From contig CBDATZ010000005.1 of the NCBI GenBank assembly GCA_965199845.1, positions 1 through 64,000 on the forward strand: a stretch of DNA of 64,000 nt. The letters run 5' to 3'. Position 1 is the stretch's first letter. The number at the start of each line of letters is the position of its first letter. This document shows positions 35,234 through 44,711 of this stretch, in pieces. The DNA is from Ilyomonas sp965199845 (GTDB lineage Bacteria; Bacteroidota; Bacteroidia; Chitinophagales; Chitinophagaceae). Below the pieces are notes generated by a model. The model saw nothing but the letters and a program-made list of their open reading frames with translations. It did no database searches and had not been told where the DNA came from. Position numbers and translations under genes: made by a program.

Positions 35234-35262
35234 AAAGCACTGCACATAATGTGCAGTGCTTT
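35234..35262 (-). terminator. Terminator after parC
   Basis: A 13-bp perfect stem (AAAGCACTGCACA / TGTGCAGTGCTTT, 3-nt loop) lies 26 bp past the parC stop, with T-rich sequence following on the minus strand. Confidence 0.88.
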
Positions 35263-35287
35263 TAGCTTTATAAATTTTTATAACCAA

Positions 35288-37807
35288 TTACCCGAATAGT
35301 TCCGGTGCTTTATCAACGCCGGAAGCCGGTTGCTCCCATTGCGTTGCGATAGCTGTTTTTGTAAAATCCATCAGCTTTGTACCAATTGCTTTCCAACCCA
35401 TAATATCAACCAGCTTATCAATTTTAAACTTTGCCGTTCTTACAGATTGACCTTTGCCGGATTGAACCAGCAGAACAGGTGCTTTTTGCGTAGTTGCATT
35501 TTCAAGTACATTGCCAACGCCTTCTTTTATGAAGTAAAACCCGCTGTGCAAAGTTGTGGTTTCTATCTTAAAACGCTTTACATTATATTGTTTCTTTTCG
35601 TTGTCTAAATACACCGCGCTGATGATTTTTTCAGGATCCCATTTTTCAATAACAATAATTTTGTCGCTTTCAAAACGCTGAGTGATTTCGGTATCCGTCA
35701 ACTCATAAAAGCCGCCTGAATAAATCACCAATATTTTTTCGTCGCCTTCAAAAGAACCAACAAATCTGCCTTTGCCATCCGCATTTAAGCGATTGTAAAC
35801 ATCATCATACCAAAGCTTTCTGCCGGCTAACGTTGGTCTTCCTTTTTCTTTAAATTTTACCGAACGAATGGCATGTTTGGTAACCTGATTTCCAATGCTG
35901 CTTCTGCCTTTGATATCAATTTCTTCAAAAGAAAAATCAAGCTCTTTGTTACGTGCATTGCTGTTTGGGCTAAGTAACACTTTTACTGTTTCCGCTTCGC
36001 CATTCGGGTTAGCGGTGAAGTATAAAACTTTACTTTTATCGTTCCCTTTTGTGAGATCATATTCTTTATCGCGCGTGATGCCGGTTACATTAAAGCGTTT
36101 GGCAAAGCCGATTCCGGTTTCACCATCCATATAAATGAGATTGTATGTTGTGCGTTCATCATTTTTCTGAAAAACAGCAGCATGTAAAATGTCTTTACCA
36201 ATAAATGTTTTATCTGCTACGCGAACCACTTTCATAACGCCGCGTTTGGTAAATACAATCACGTCATCGAGGTTTGAACAATCGCATAAAAATTCATCTT
36301 TCTTTAATCCGGTTCCGATAAAACCTTCTGCGCGATTGATATACAACTTGCTGTTGGCAATGGCAACTTGCTTGGCTGTAATGGTATCAAACAGTTTGAT
36401 TTCTGTTTTACGTTGTCTGCCTTTGCCATATTTTTTTAGTAAGCTTTCAAAGTAAGCCACAGCAAATTCAGTCAGGTTTTCAAGATCATATTTTACCTTC
36501 AATATTTCTTCATCAATACTTTTGATTTGTGCATTGAGTTCATCAATATCTAACTTATAAATTCTTCTTACAGGTTTTTCTGTCAGCTTTAAAATATCTT
36601 CTCTTGCAATGGCGCGTTTCAGTTGTTTTGCAAAAGGAACAAAAGCTTTAGCAATGGCATCAATTACTTTATCCCAGGTTTCATATTTTTTCTCTAATTC
36701 TTTATAGATTTTTTCTTCGAAAAATATTTTTTCAAGCGATGTATAATGCCATTTGTCTTCGAGTTCGGCAAGCTTTATCTGCAACTCTTTTTGCAATAAA
36801 GTTTTCGTTCTGTCTGTTGAATTGGAAAGCAATTCCGGCACGCCAATAAAACGCGGGCGCTGGTCTATAATAACACAAGCATTCGGAGAAATAGAGATTT
36901 CGCAATCGGTAAATGCATACAAAGCATCAATGGTTATATCGGGAGAAACGCCGGGCGCTAATTCAATAATGATTTCGACATTTTTCGCAGTCGCATCTGT
37001 TACTTTTTTAATCTTGAGTTTGCCGCTGTCATTCGCTTTTACAATCGAATCCATAAGCGAAGAAGTAGTGACGTTATAAGGAACGCTTTTAATTAAAAGT
37101 GTCTTCTTATCCGTTTCTTCAATAATGGCGCGAACGCGTATTTTGCCGCCGCGTTTACCATCATTATAATTGGTAACATCCATTTGTCCGCCGGTAAGAA
37201 AATCAGGATACAATTCAAACTTTCTACCTTTTAAATACTTAATCGCTGCTTCGCAGATTTCAACAAAATTATGTGGTAATATTTTGGTTGATAAACCAAC
37301 GGCAATACCATCTGCGCCTTGCGCAAGAAGGAGCGGAAACTTCATCGGAAGCGTAACCGGTTCCTGCTTTCTGCCATCATAACTTAACTGCCATTCCGTT
37401 GTTTTTGCATTGAAAGCCACGTCCAGCGCGAACTTGGACAAACGAGCTTCTATATAACGTGCGGCGGCGGCATCATCGCCGGTACGCGCGTCACCCCAGT
37501 TTCCCTGCGTATCTATCAGCAAATCTTTTTGCCCCATGTTCACCAAAGCTTCGCCAATACTTGCATCGCCGTGCGGATGATATTGCATACTCTGACCGAT
37601 GATGTTAGCTACTTTATTATAACGTCCATCATCCATTTCTTTCATCGCATGAAGTATGCGGCGTTGCACCGGTTTCAAACCATCTTCTATTGCCGGAACC
37701 GCACGTTCCAGAATCACATAAGAAGCATAATCGAGAAACCAGGTTTTGTATTGACCCTGAACGCCGCTTTCATTGTTCGGGTCAATGGTATTTATATCTT
37801 TAGCCAT
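35288..37807 (-). CDS. parC: DNA topoisomerase IV subunit A
   Basis: The 839-residue breakage-reunion subunit shows the N-terminal type IIA core: YASYVILERAVPAIEDGLKP, the quinolone-region segment HPHGDASIGEALVNM and the catalytic Tyr in ARYIEARLS (Y118). A C-terminal beta-pinwheel follows (FTKRGVMKVVRVADKTF, KGRSSIGNQVTKHA). Its place in one transcript with parE, rather than with gyrB, points to topoisomerase IV, the chromosome decatenase. Ends with a strong terminator. Confidence 0.92.
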   Translation of the reverse strand: MAKDINTIDPNNESGVQGQYKTWFLDYASYVILERAVPAIEDGLKPVQRRILHAMKEMDDGRYNKVANIIGQSMQYHPHGDASIGEALVNMGQKDLLIDTQGNWGDARTGDDAAAARYIEARLSKFALDVAFNAKTTEWQLSYDGRKQEPVTLPMKFPLLLAQGADGIAVGLSTKILPHNFVEICEAAIKYLKGRKFELYPDFLTGGQMDVTNYNDGKRGGKIRVRAIIEETDKKTLLIKSVPYNVTTSSLMDSIVKANDSGKLKIKKVTDATAKNVEIIIELAPGVSPDITIDALYAFTDCEISISPNACVIIDQRPRFIGVPELLSNSTDRTKTLLQKELQIKLAELEDKWHYTSLEKIFFEEKIYKELEKKYETWDKVIDAIAKAFVPFAKQLKRAIAREDILKLTEKPVRRIYKLDIDELNAQIKSIDEEILKVKYDLENLTEFAVAYFESLLKKYGKGRQRKTEIKLFDTITAKQVAIANSKLYINRAEGFIGTGLKKDEFLCDCSNLDDVIVFTKRGVMKVVRVADKTFIGKDILHAAVFQKNDERTTYNLIYMDGETGIGFAKRFNVTGITRDKEYDLTKGNDKSKVLYFTANPNGEAETVKVLLSPNSNARNKELDFSFEEIDIKGRSSIGNQVTKHAIRSVKFKEKGRPTLAGRKLWYDDVYNRLNADGKGRFVGSFEGDEKILVIYSGGFYELTDTEITQRFESDKIIVIEKWDPEKIISAVYLDNEKKQYNVKRFKIETTTLHSGFYFIKEGVGNVLENATTQKAPVLLVQSGKGQSVRTAKFKIDKLVDIMGWKAIGTKLMDFTKTAIATQWEQPASGVDKAPELFG

Positions 37808-37856
37808 TATGTCGTATTATGTAAAATGTATTAGGTGTATGTATTAAGTAATAAGA

Positions 37857-38687
37857 TTATGATATGGAAAGTTCGGCTTGCTGATAAGATGGAATTTGAA
37901 CTGTAATGTCTTTCCAGCCTTTGTTCCAATCTCCGCTGATAATTATTTTATTTTCTTCTTCCAATGTTCTGATGCGCCAAACAATAAATACATCGCCGGT
38001 TTTTACGCCGCTTTTTGTATAAAAAATTTGTAGAAACTTATTCAGCTTTTGCGGCTCTTTATTTAAGAAGTTAAAGATGTTTTCATCATAATAAAAAACT
38101 TCTTTACCAACAATTTTTTTGCCGCCTTCCAATACGCGAACCATTGCGTTTTGATCGCATATTTTCTTCCATTCATCGTTGTCCATTTCAAACTCGCTGG
38201 CGGTGATTAGTCGTGATAATTTCTTAGCTTTTAAAAATTCTTTGGGTTGTATTTTGAATAAATAATTTGGATAAAACAAACCGCCTTTTTCGTTTATAAA
38301 AGGAAGATTGCCTAGATTTAAAATGAACACTTTACCAACATGCTCTGCTAACTGCGAAATGAGCCAGTAATAGCCGCACACATCGTGCGCGTTTTGACCA
38401 ATCCAAATCCAGATAACTTCGTTTTCCTGTTCTATTTTTTTATTGATATTATGAACCGTCATCTTATCATCCACAATATTGATTTGTTCTTCATAAGGCG
38501 AATATTGAAGTAAATCTTTCCACCAGTTTCTGCGTTGCAGATAACCTTCCGTTTCATAAATATTTGCGAGCGTACCAACCGCAAATTCATCTTTGATTTG
38601 CCATACTTCACCGGCTAACGAATTGTCTAATGCAATGGCTTGTTGTAATGTATGTATGTCAGCTTCGCCGAAAACAATGTGCAACAT
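37857..38687 (-). CDS. DUF1835 protein
   Basis: The ATG at 38687 (MLHIVFGEADIHTLQQAIAL) is chosen because it gives the conserved DUF1835 start; the frame is open upstream to 38744, inside the PIN gene. Domain features: GEVWQIKDEFAVGTLANIYE, WWKDLL, EVIWIWIGQNAHDVCGYYWL and FILNLGNLPF. The C-terminal half matches the DUF3658-like partner region. Function unknown. It lies between the PIN toxin and parC on the same strand, 15 bp after the toxin stop. Confidence 0.82.
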   Translation of the reverse strand: MLHIVFGEADIHTLQQAIALDNSLAGEVWQIKDEFAVGTLANIYETEGYLQRRNWWKDLLQYSPYEEQINIVDDKMTVHNINKKIEQENEVIWIWIGQNAHDVCGYYWLISQLAEHVGKVFILNLGNLPFINEKGGLFYPNYLFKIQPKEFLKAKKLSRLITASEFEMDNDEWKKICDQNAMVRVLEGGKKIVGKEVFYYDENIFNFLNKEPQKLNKFLQIFYTKSGVKTGDVFIVWRIRTLEEENKIIISGDWNKGWKDITVQIPSYQQAELSIS

Positions 38688-38701
38688 GTTTATCTGAATA
38701 T

Positions 38702-39145
38702 TTATACCGATTCTATTATTAGTTGGATGCCTTCTTCCTGACAAGCTATTGTGAAGTCTGTGTCGTGACTTGCAAGTTTCGTGATGTTATGAATCTTACA
38801 GGTTGCCAGAATAATCGCATCGTTGGGAAGAAGATTGTATTTTGACATGAATTGAGGGATCAATAAATACAAATCTTCAGTGGATGCGCAAAAAATAAAT
38901 CTTTGAAGAATATCATATGAAGAATTGCTTCGCAAAATCAAGCTGATTTTACTTGAACTTTGAAGAGAAAGCGGTGAAACGCCTCCATTAATCTTCAACC
39001 AATAAAACAAATATTCACTTATAATAGTTTCTGTAATGCAACAATCGTAATTTGAATCAGTGATAAGTTCAAGTAATAATTTTGATTTATTTCCTTTCAA
39101 ATACTCAATCAAAATTGATGAATCAATAATTACCTGATTGTTCAT
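38702..39145 (-). CDS. PIN-domain toxin
   Basis: The start at 39145 (MNNQVIIDSSILIEYLKGNK) places the first catalytic Asp at the N-terminus as in VapC-like PIN RNases; Asp/Glu residues follow in ITETIISEYLF, LLPNDAIILATC and ASHDTDF. It is a probable RNase toxin of a type II toxin-antitoxin pair. It overlaps the antitoxin gene by 23 bp (translational coupling) and lies inside the parE-parC operon. Confidence 0.85.
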   Translation of the reverse strand: MNNQVIIDSSILIEYLKGNKSKLLLELITDSNYDCCITETIISEYLFYWLKINGGVSPLSLQSSSKISLILRSNSSYDILQRFIFCASTEDLYLLIPQFMSKYNLLPNDAIILATCKIHNITKLASHDTDFTIACQEEGIQLIIESV

Positions 39146-39365
39146 ATACTTCGTACTTATCAATGGATGTATCAGGATATTTTGCTTTGCCTTTATATTG
39201 TTCCAATATTTTTATTCTTTCTTCCACAGGCATTTCATGAAATTTTTTTACTTGATCTTCTCTTTCAGCAATTGTAATTTCCAATTCTTTTCCATTGAAA
39301 GATTCGGGAACCTCAAATACAACCTTTCCGTTTTGAGCAATTGCTGTGATACGAAAGTTTTTCAT
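39123..39365 (-). CDS. Antitoxin partner of the PIN toxin
   Basis: The 80-residue acidic protein has a beta-rich N-terminus (FRITAIAQNGKVVFEVPESF) and a helical C-terminus (QVKKFHEMPVEERIKILEQY) that would wrap the toxin. Its size and its overlap with the PIN gene by 23 bp identify it as the antitoxin. It starts 35 bp after the parE stop. I do not recognise a named DNA-binding fold. Confidence 0.75.
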   Translation of the reverse strand: MKNFRITAIAQNGKVVFEVPESFNGKELEITIAEREDQVKKFHEMPVEERIKILEQYKGKAKYPDTSIDKYEVYEQSGNY

Positions 39366-39400
39366 ACAAACTTATTTCTTTCAAATTTACAAAACTCTTC

Positions 39401-41365
39401 TTATTCCATCGGTCCCAGTTCTTCTGCCAAATCAAGTTCTACTTTCAAATTGTTGATAATAAACTCCTGTCGTTCCATCGTGTTTTTCCCCATAAAATAT
39501 TCAAGTAAATGCTGAATATGATCGCCCTGTTCTACAATCACGGGCTGCATACGAATATCATCGCCGATAAATTTACCAAACTCTTCGGGAGAAATTTCGC
39601 CCAAACCTTTAAAACGTGTGATTTCAGGTTTGTTGCCGAGCTTTTTTACCGCGGCTTGTTTCTGCTGTTCATCATAACAATATATAGTTTCCTGTTTGTT
39701 GCGCACACGGAACAAAGGTGTTTCTAAAATATATACATGATTTTGCTTTACCAGGTCGGGGAAAAACTGGAGAAAAAATGTCATTAACAACAAACGAATG
39801 TGCATACCATCTACATCGGCATCTGTAGCAATAACAATATTATTGTAACGCAAATTATCTAAACCATCTTCTATATTTAAGGCATGTTGTAAAAGATTGA
39901 ACTCTTCGTTTTCGTACACGATTTTTTTTGTTAAGCCAAAACAATTGAGAGGCTTTCCACGCAGACTAAAAACAGCTTGTGTATCAACCTGCCGGCTCTT
40001 TGTAATGCTGCCGCTGGCGCTATCACCTTCGGTGATGAAGATGGTTGTTTTATTAGTTAAAGCGCTAAACTCAGGTTTGCCTTTTACGGGCGGCTCATCA
40101 TTGAAATGAACCCGGCAATCGCGCAATTTTTTGTTATGAAGATTGGCTTTTTTAGCCCGTTCGTTTGCCAATTTCTTAATGCCGGCAAGCTCTTTCCGTT
40201 CACGTTCGCTTTGCTCGATTTTTTTCTTTATAGCATCGGCAGTTTGCGGGTTGCGATGCAGGTAATTATCTAATTCTTTAGAAAAGAAATCAGCAATAAA
40301 GTTGCGCATGGTTGGACCACCTTCGTAGGTGGTAACAGAACCTAATTTTGTTTTTGTCTGGCTTTCAAAAACGGGTTCCTGAACACGCACGGCGATGGCT
40401 GCGGCAATGCCCTGGCGAACATCAGCAGCGTCGTAATCTTTTTTAAAAAAATCGCGGATGGTTTTTACAAACGCTTCCCGAAAACCTTGCTGGTGCGTAC
40501 CGCCTTGCGTAGTGTATTGTCCGTTTACAAAAGAGAAAATATCTTCACCATAATCGTTGTTGTGCGAGATGGCAACTTCAATGTCTTCACCTTTCAAATG
40601 GATAATGGGATAACGAATTTCATCTTCATTGGTTTTGCGCTTTAATAAATCAAGCAAACCATTGCGGCTTACATAACGCTTTCCGTTGAAAATGATGGTT
40701 AAACCGGCATTGAGATAACAATAATTCCAGAGAAGATTATCTAAAAATTCGTGTATGTAATGAAAGTTTTTAAAAACAGTATTATCTGGAATGAAAGTTA
40801 CGAATGTGCCGTTCAATTCTTCAGTTGCTTTTTCGCGGTGCTCTTTGGTAAGATTTCCCTTATCAAATTCGGCTACTTTGGCTCTGCCTTCGCGGTAGCT
40901 TTCTACTTTAAAATATTCGCTAAGCGCGTTTACAGCTTTGGTACCCACACCATTCAAGCCAACACTTTTTTGGAAAGCTTTACTGTCGTATTTGGCGCCG
41001 GTATTTATTTTACTCACTACATCTACTACTTTTCCTAACGGAATGCCACGACCATAATCGCGCACGGTAACAGTTCTGTCTTCAATGGTAAGTTCAATCT
41101 GTTTGCCATGCCCCATCATGTGCTCGTCAATACAATTGTCAATCACTTCTTTTATCAATACATAAATGCCATCGTCGGGTGCGGAGCCATCGCCCAATTT
41201 ACCAATATACATACCCGGGCGCAGGCGAATGTGTTCGCGCCAGTCGAGGCTTTTAATACTTTCTTCGGTATAATCGAATACTGAATTTGGTTCAGACATA
41301 GTCGGTTTTCTCTTCTTTGTTTCTACTAATTGTACCTTCTGTTGTTTCTTCTGTGCGGTTACCAT
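39401..41365 (-). CDS. parE: DNA topoisomerase IV subunit B
   Basis: The 654-residue GHKL ATPase has IKEVIDNCIDEHMMGHGK (Bergerat N box), DYGRGIPLG, GLNGVGTKAVNALS, GQYTTQGGTHQQGF, TOPRIM EGDSASGSITKSR and DADVDGMHIRLLLM. It supplies ATP hydrolysis for strand passage with ParC. An ATG at 41299 (MSEPNSVFDY) is a plausible alternative start. A TAATTTTG -7-like box at 41440-41447 lies upstream without a clear -33 box. First gene of parE-antitoxin-toxin-DUF1835-parC. Confidence 0.94.
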   Translation of the reverse strand: MVTAQKKQQKVQLVETKKRKPTMSEPNSVFDYTEESIKSLDWREHIRLRPGMYIGKLGDGSAPDDGIYVLIKEVIDNCIDEHMMGHGKQIELTIEDRTVTVRDYGRGIPLGKVVDVVSKINTGAKYDSKAFQKSVGLNGVGTKAVNALSEYFKVESYREGRAKVAEFDKGNLTKEHREKATEELNGTFVTFIPDNTVFKNFHYIHEFLDNLLWNYCYLNAGLTIIFNGKRYVSRNGLLDLLKRKTNEDEIRYPIIHLKGEDIEVAISHNNDYGEDIFSFVNGQYTTQGGTHQQGFREAFVKTIRDFFKKDYDAADVRQGIAAAIAVRVQEPVFESQTKTKLGSVTTYEGGPTMRNFIADFFSKELDNYLHRNPQTADAIKKKIEQSERERKELAGIKKLANERAKKANLHNKKLRDCRVHFNDEPPVKGKPEFSALTNKTTIFITEGDSASGSITKSRQVDTQAVFSLRGKPLNCFGLTKKIVYENEEFNLLQHALNIEDGLDNLRYNNIVIATDADVDGMHIRLLLMTFFLQFFPDLVKQNHVYILETPLFRVRNKQETIYCYDEQQKQAAVKKLGNKPEITRFKGLGEISPEEFGKFIGDDIRMQPVIVEQGDHIQHLLEYFMGKNTMERQEFIINNLKVELDLAEELGPME

Positions 41366-41732
41366 ATCTGTATTGCGTTGACGGATTGTTTAGTTAGCTA
41401 CAGCTTTCGGCTGCTAAAATATCCGCTATATTTTGCTAACAAAATTAGTAAAATAATTGCACATGAAGAAGGGCAAATGTAGGGATTCGCGATTTTTTAT
41501 TTTAAAAAGGATGCTTTTGCATTTGTTTGGGAATTGTGTGATAAATGAGAATCATAAGCTTTATATTGAACGCAGTGGCGGCGAAAATTTTACTCAATAT
41601 AAAAGCCAGGCAATTATTTACGCCTGAAAATACCGGAAATATAAAACCTTATAAAAAGCAGTAAAAAATATTTGAACTTTTTAAGTTCTGGCAAGATATT
41701 ATCTGCTAAGTTGGGACTAACAAATTGAACCA
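41366..41732. other. Divergent spacer between parE and the response regulator
   Basis: About 365 bp with no gene. It holds the TAATTTTG box facing parE and a small CAGGC/GCCTG hairpin near 41607-41627; nothing else distinct. Confidence 0.4.
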
Positions 41733-42089
41733 ATGGATTTATTGTATATTGTTGATGACGAAGAAGACATGTTATACTCACTTCAGTTTTATTTTCAAAA
41801 AGAAGGTTACGAAGTAAAAACATTCACAAAATCGAAAGACATGATGGAAGCGCTGGAAACGCAAAAACCCGACCTGATATTAATGGATGTAAACCTGAGA
41901 AGAAACGATGGCAGAACCATGTGTAAACTGATAAAGAGGAAATATAATATTGAGGCACCAATTATCCTTTTTTCGGGCGACACGAGTGTTGAAACCGAGT
42001 ATAAAGAATGTAATGCTGATGGTTTTGTAAGCAAACCTTTTTCCTTAGAAGATATTTCAAAAGTGATTGCTTCTCACTTACAAAATTAG
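41733..42089 (+). CDS. Single-domain response regulator
   Basis: The 118-residue protein is a receiver domain only: acidic pocket VDDEED (D8, D9), phospho-acceptor D52 in LILMDVN, Ser81 in LFSGD and Lys101 in VSKPFS. There is no output domain, so it must signal through protein contact or phosphotransfer. No histidine kinase is adjacent. Ends at a shared bidirectional terminator. Confidence 0.93.
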   Translation: MDLLYIVDDEEDMLYSLQFYFQKEGYEVKTFTKSKDMMEALETQKPDLILMDVNLRRNDGRTMCKLIKRKYNIEAPIILFSGDTSVETEYKECNADGFVSKPFSLEDISKVIASHLQN

Positions 42090-42198
42090 TTTTCGATTTG
42101 GGCTAATATTTCTTATAACAAGATCGCTACACTACAGGATAAAATGCTTGTACCATAATTTTCTGGTTGCTCAGAAAGGGTAGTAAACAAATAGATGT

Positions 42199-42232
42199 AA
42201 AACAGGCAATTAGATTTGTAATTGCCTGTTTT
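42199..42232. terminator. Bidirectional terminator
   Basis: A 14-bp perfect stem (AAAACAGGCAATTA / TAATTGCCTGTTTT, loop GATTTG) lies between the convergent response regulator and AHSA1 genes, with A/T runs at both feet, so it can work in both directions. Confidence 0.88.
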
Positions 42233-42252
42233 AAGTGTGCATTAGAAATGAA

Positions 42253-42750
42253 TTACTTTGCCAGCAATTCATCCAGATTGCGATGCGCGGCTGTAAAGCC
42301 TTCTTTAAAGCCCATTTCAACTACTTTATTAAGGCTTTCTTCGCTGTCAAAAGTAATTTCGATACTAACCTTTGTAACGCCATTTGCTTCGCTGAATTCA
42401 TTCTTCCAACTCATTTGTGGAAAGTCATTACTCATGTTTCCGTTCTCATCACAAAAACAATCTACTGCTGTGTAGCTTTTATTTGGAACAATTGTTTTAT
42501 AATCAGCACGGGACCACTGCTTTTCGCCATTTGGACCTTCCATACAATACAGCCAAAAACCGCCTTCTGTAAAATTCATTGTTTTAGTCCTGGCTTTCCA
42601 GGGCTTTGGCGCCCACCAATTGTCGAGCAGGTTACTTTCTGTCCATGCTTTCCATACCTGGTCGAGCGGAGCATCAAACTCTCTTACAATAAAAAGCTTT
42701 TTGTTGGCAGCATCTTTTGTGATGGTCGTTTGTTTTTGTTCTTGTGTCAT
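42253..42750 (-). CDS. AHSA1/SRPBCC-family protein
   Basis: The 165-residue protein has the START-like SRPBCC fold: FIVREFDAPLDQVWKAWTE, LLDNWWAPKPWKARTKTMNF, GGFWLYCMEGPNGEKQW, with a C-terminal helix GFKEGFTAAHRNLDELLAK. These small hydrophobic-pocket proteins are commonly encoded with ArsR regulators, as here. Its ATG overlaps the stop codon of the intact-frame ArsR gene (ATGA). Confidence 0.9.
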   Translation of the reverse strand: MTQEQKQTTITKDAANKKLFIVREFDAPLDQVWKAWTESNLLDNWWAPKPWKARTKTMNFTEGGFWLYCMEGPNGEKQWSRADYKTIVPNKSYTAVDCFCDENGNMSNDFPQMSWKNEFSEANGVTKVSIEITFDSEESLNKVVEMGFKEGFTAAHRNLDELLAK

Positions 42751-43068
42751 TTTTTTTTATTTTTTTGGTTCTTTAATAGTTCATCCAACTGACTGAAACG
42801 AGTTTCCCAACCGGCTCGAAATGGCTGCAACCCATTTATCTACTTCCTTTAATTTTTTAGAATTGAAATGATAGTAGATTTCTCTTCCGTATTGCTCTTG
42901 TTTTACAAGTCCGCATTCTACAAGAATTTTAATATGTTTTGATACCGCCTGCCGGCTGCTGTGGAAACATTCCGACAAAGCATTTGGCGTCATGGCTTCT
43001 GTTGCAATCTTACTAAGAATGCCTCTTCGCGTCGGATCTGCAATAGCCTGAAATACATCTCTTCTCAT
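42747..43068 (-). pseudogene. ArsR-family regulator with C-terminal frameshift
   Basis: Starting at the ATG at 43068 (MRRDVFQAIADPTRRGILSK), the winged-helix ArsR domain is complete: TPNALSECFHSSRQAVSKHI, KILVECGLVKQEQYGREIYY. After VDKWVAA the frame shifts near 42820-42828. As it stands it ends at 42781 with an unrelated tail. One frame over, the family-typical tail FRAGWETRFSQLDELLKNQ runs to a TGA overlapping the AHSA1 start. The DNA-binding part is intact, so partial function is possible. Earlier in-frame ATGs exist to 43128. A single inserted base or a sequencing error explains it. Confidence 0.75.
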
Positions 43069-43534
43069 AGTTGTAATATTGTGCAACCGTTCGATTGCAA
43101 ATTTATATGCAATTAATTGGTTGCGCAAATTTTTTTACATTAATTTTTTTTCATAAAATAAGTATGAATACTTACTTAGCATAAATGCTTTAAAATCAAC
43201 CAAATTTTCTTTGTTTTATTATTATTGTCTATTTAAAAAATTGACTGAAAACAGATCGCTCATAGTTTCGAAAAAATCAAAAAATGTGACTCAGAATAAA
43301 TGCAGGTATGTTGGAAATAAAAATCCCTTTTTTCAATACAAAAAATTGAGTTTAATACTTATGTAAAACTTGTAACATCATCAAATCAATTATAATTTTC
43401 GATTTGTAATTTGAAAAAGTATTTGCTTTGAAAATATCTATTACCATTTCTTTATTCTTGTTTTGATAAGCAACTATATTGTTATTCATGGCATGATTTC
43501 AGTTTTGTAACTGGAAAATGAAATTTTAATATCT
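43069..43534. other. AT-rich divergent spacer
   Basis: About 465 bp between the ArsR gene and the DoxX-like gene. Very AT-rich, without a gene. A near-palindromic stretch AAGTATGAATACTT at about 43161-43174 could be an operator for the ArsR protein; this is a guess from position only. Confidence 0.3.
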
Positions 43535-43924
43535 ATGGAAGCAAATAATAAAACCATCAGGAAGGGAGCACGTATTTTATTAGGAGGTCTTTTAGTTACG
43601 GCAGGCATTAGTCATCTCACAATTGCCAGGAAAGCGTTTCGCGCGCAAGTGCCGGATTGGGTTCCGCTTAAAGTTGATGATACAGTAGTTATTTCAGGAT
43701 TTGCTGAGATTGCATTGGGTTCTGCCTTAATCTTCGCCGGAAAAAAAGAAGAGACAATTGGTAAAGTTGCAGCCGCATTTTTTGCTGGTGTGTTTCCGGG
43801 TAATATTTCACAATATGTAAACAAGCGGAATGCGTTTGGACTTAATACCGATAATAAAAGATTGGCAAGACTATTTTTTCAACCGGCTCTCATTTACTGG
43901 GCACTAAAAAGTACAAATAACTAA
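43535..43924 (+). CDS. DoxX-like membrane protein
   Basis: The 129-residue protein has about four membrane helices (ARILLGGLLVTAGISHL, VVISGFAEIALGSALIFAG, VAAAFFAGVFPGNISQYV, LFFQPALIYWAL), the length and pattern of DoxX/DUF4267-like quinone-associated proteins. The role is unknown. Single gene. Confidence 0.7.
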   Translation: MEANNKTIRKGARILLGGLLVTAGISHLTIARKAFRAQVPDWVPLKVDDTVVISGFAEIALGSALIFAGKKEETIGKVAAAFFAGVFPGNISQYVNKRNAFGLNTDNKRLARLFFQPALIYWALKSTNN

Positions 43925-44089
43925 ACCTGAATTCATATTGATATAGATGATCGCTTCTGTATTTTTCTTATTTTGTTTTGAGATTATTTTATGTTGAAAA
44001 CATAGATATTTTCCAAAGCTGGCATAGAAAAAATACTCTTAATTCCTTCATACATTATATTTACAAAAGCGATCATTTACATCAACAAT

Positions 44090-44548
44090 ATGAAAACGAT
44101 AATTGCCTTTATATTACTCTGCAATTGCTTTGTATTATGCACACCGAAAAAAACTGATGAAGCATCAACAAAAGCACGAAAACCCATAGAAGGAACCTGG
44201 CGGTTACTTACCGGAACCGTAGTTGATAATGGTGTTACTACCGTTACTGATTATACAAAAGATTTGTCTTTCATTAAGATTATAAACGATACGCATTTTG
44301 CGTTTTTACTACACGATTTACACAAAGGAAAAGACTCGTCTGCAACTTATGTTTCAGGTGGTGGCAAATACTCACTTACCGATAGCTCTTATACTGAACA
44401 TTTGGAATATTGCAGCGACAGAAAATCGGAAGGTTACGACTTTACATTTACGGTTTCTTTTAACGGCGATACGCTTGTTCAAAGCGGAATTGAAAAGGTA
44501 GAGAATGTAAGTAAATTCAATACTGAAAAGTATGTAAGATTGAAGTAA
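44090..44548 (+). CDS. Lipocalin-like putative lipoprotein
   Basis: The 152-residue exported protein has a signal region MKTIIAFILLCNCFVLC with a lipobox-like FVLC, then PIEGTWRLLTGTVVDNG, the typical opening of lipocalin-like domains in Bacteroidota, followed by beta strands (FIKIINDTHFAFLLHD, GGGKYSLTDSSYTEHLEY). The ligand is unknown. Single gene, 163 bp upstream of the fucosidase. Confidence 0.65.
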   Translation: MKTIIAFILLCNCFVLCTPKKTDEASTKARKPIEGTWRLLTGTVVDNGVTTVTDYTKDLSFIKIINDTHFAFLLHDLHKGKDSSATYVSGGGKYSLTDSSYTEHLEYCSDRKSEGYDFTFTVSFNGDTLVQSGIEKVENVSKFNTEKYVRLK

Positions 44549-44711
44549 TAAAGCTTGTTGTATTGTAATCATTTTTAAACAGCAAATATGATTATATAAA
44601 TCAAAAGAGAATCATACTTGCTTTGATAAATCAATGAGAGCAAGAGAATTTTATTCATATCATGGATTGACAATATTTTATTTTCATCCTTCAAATAAAA
44701 TTGTAAAATAA

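Noticed and set aside
35288..41365. Assignment of the two topoisomerase genes as gyrA/gyrB
   Set aside because: The pair is in one operon, ParE-like features and the Bacteroidota layout favour topoisomerase IV.
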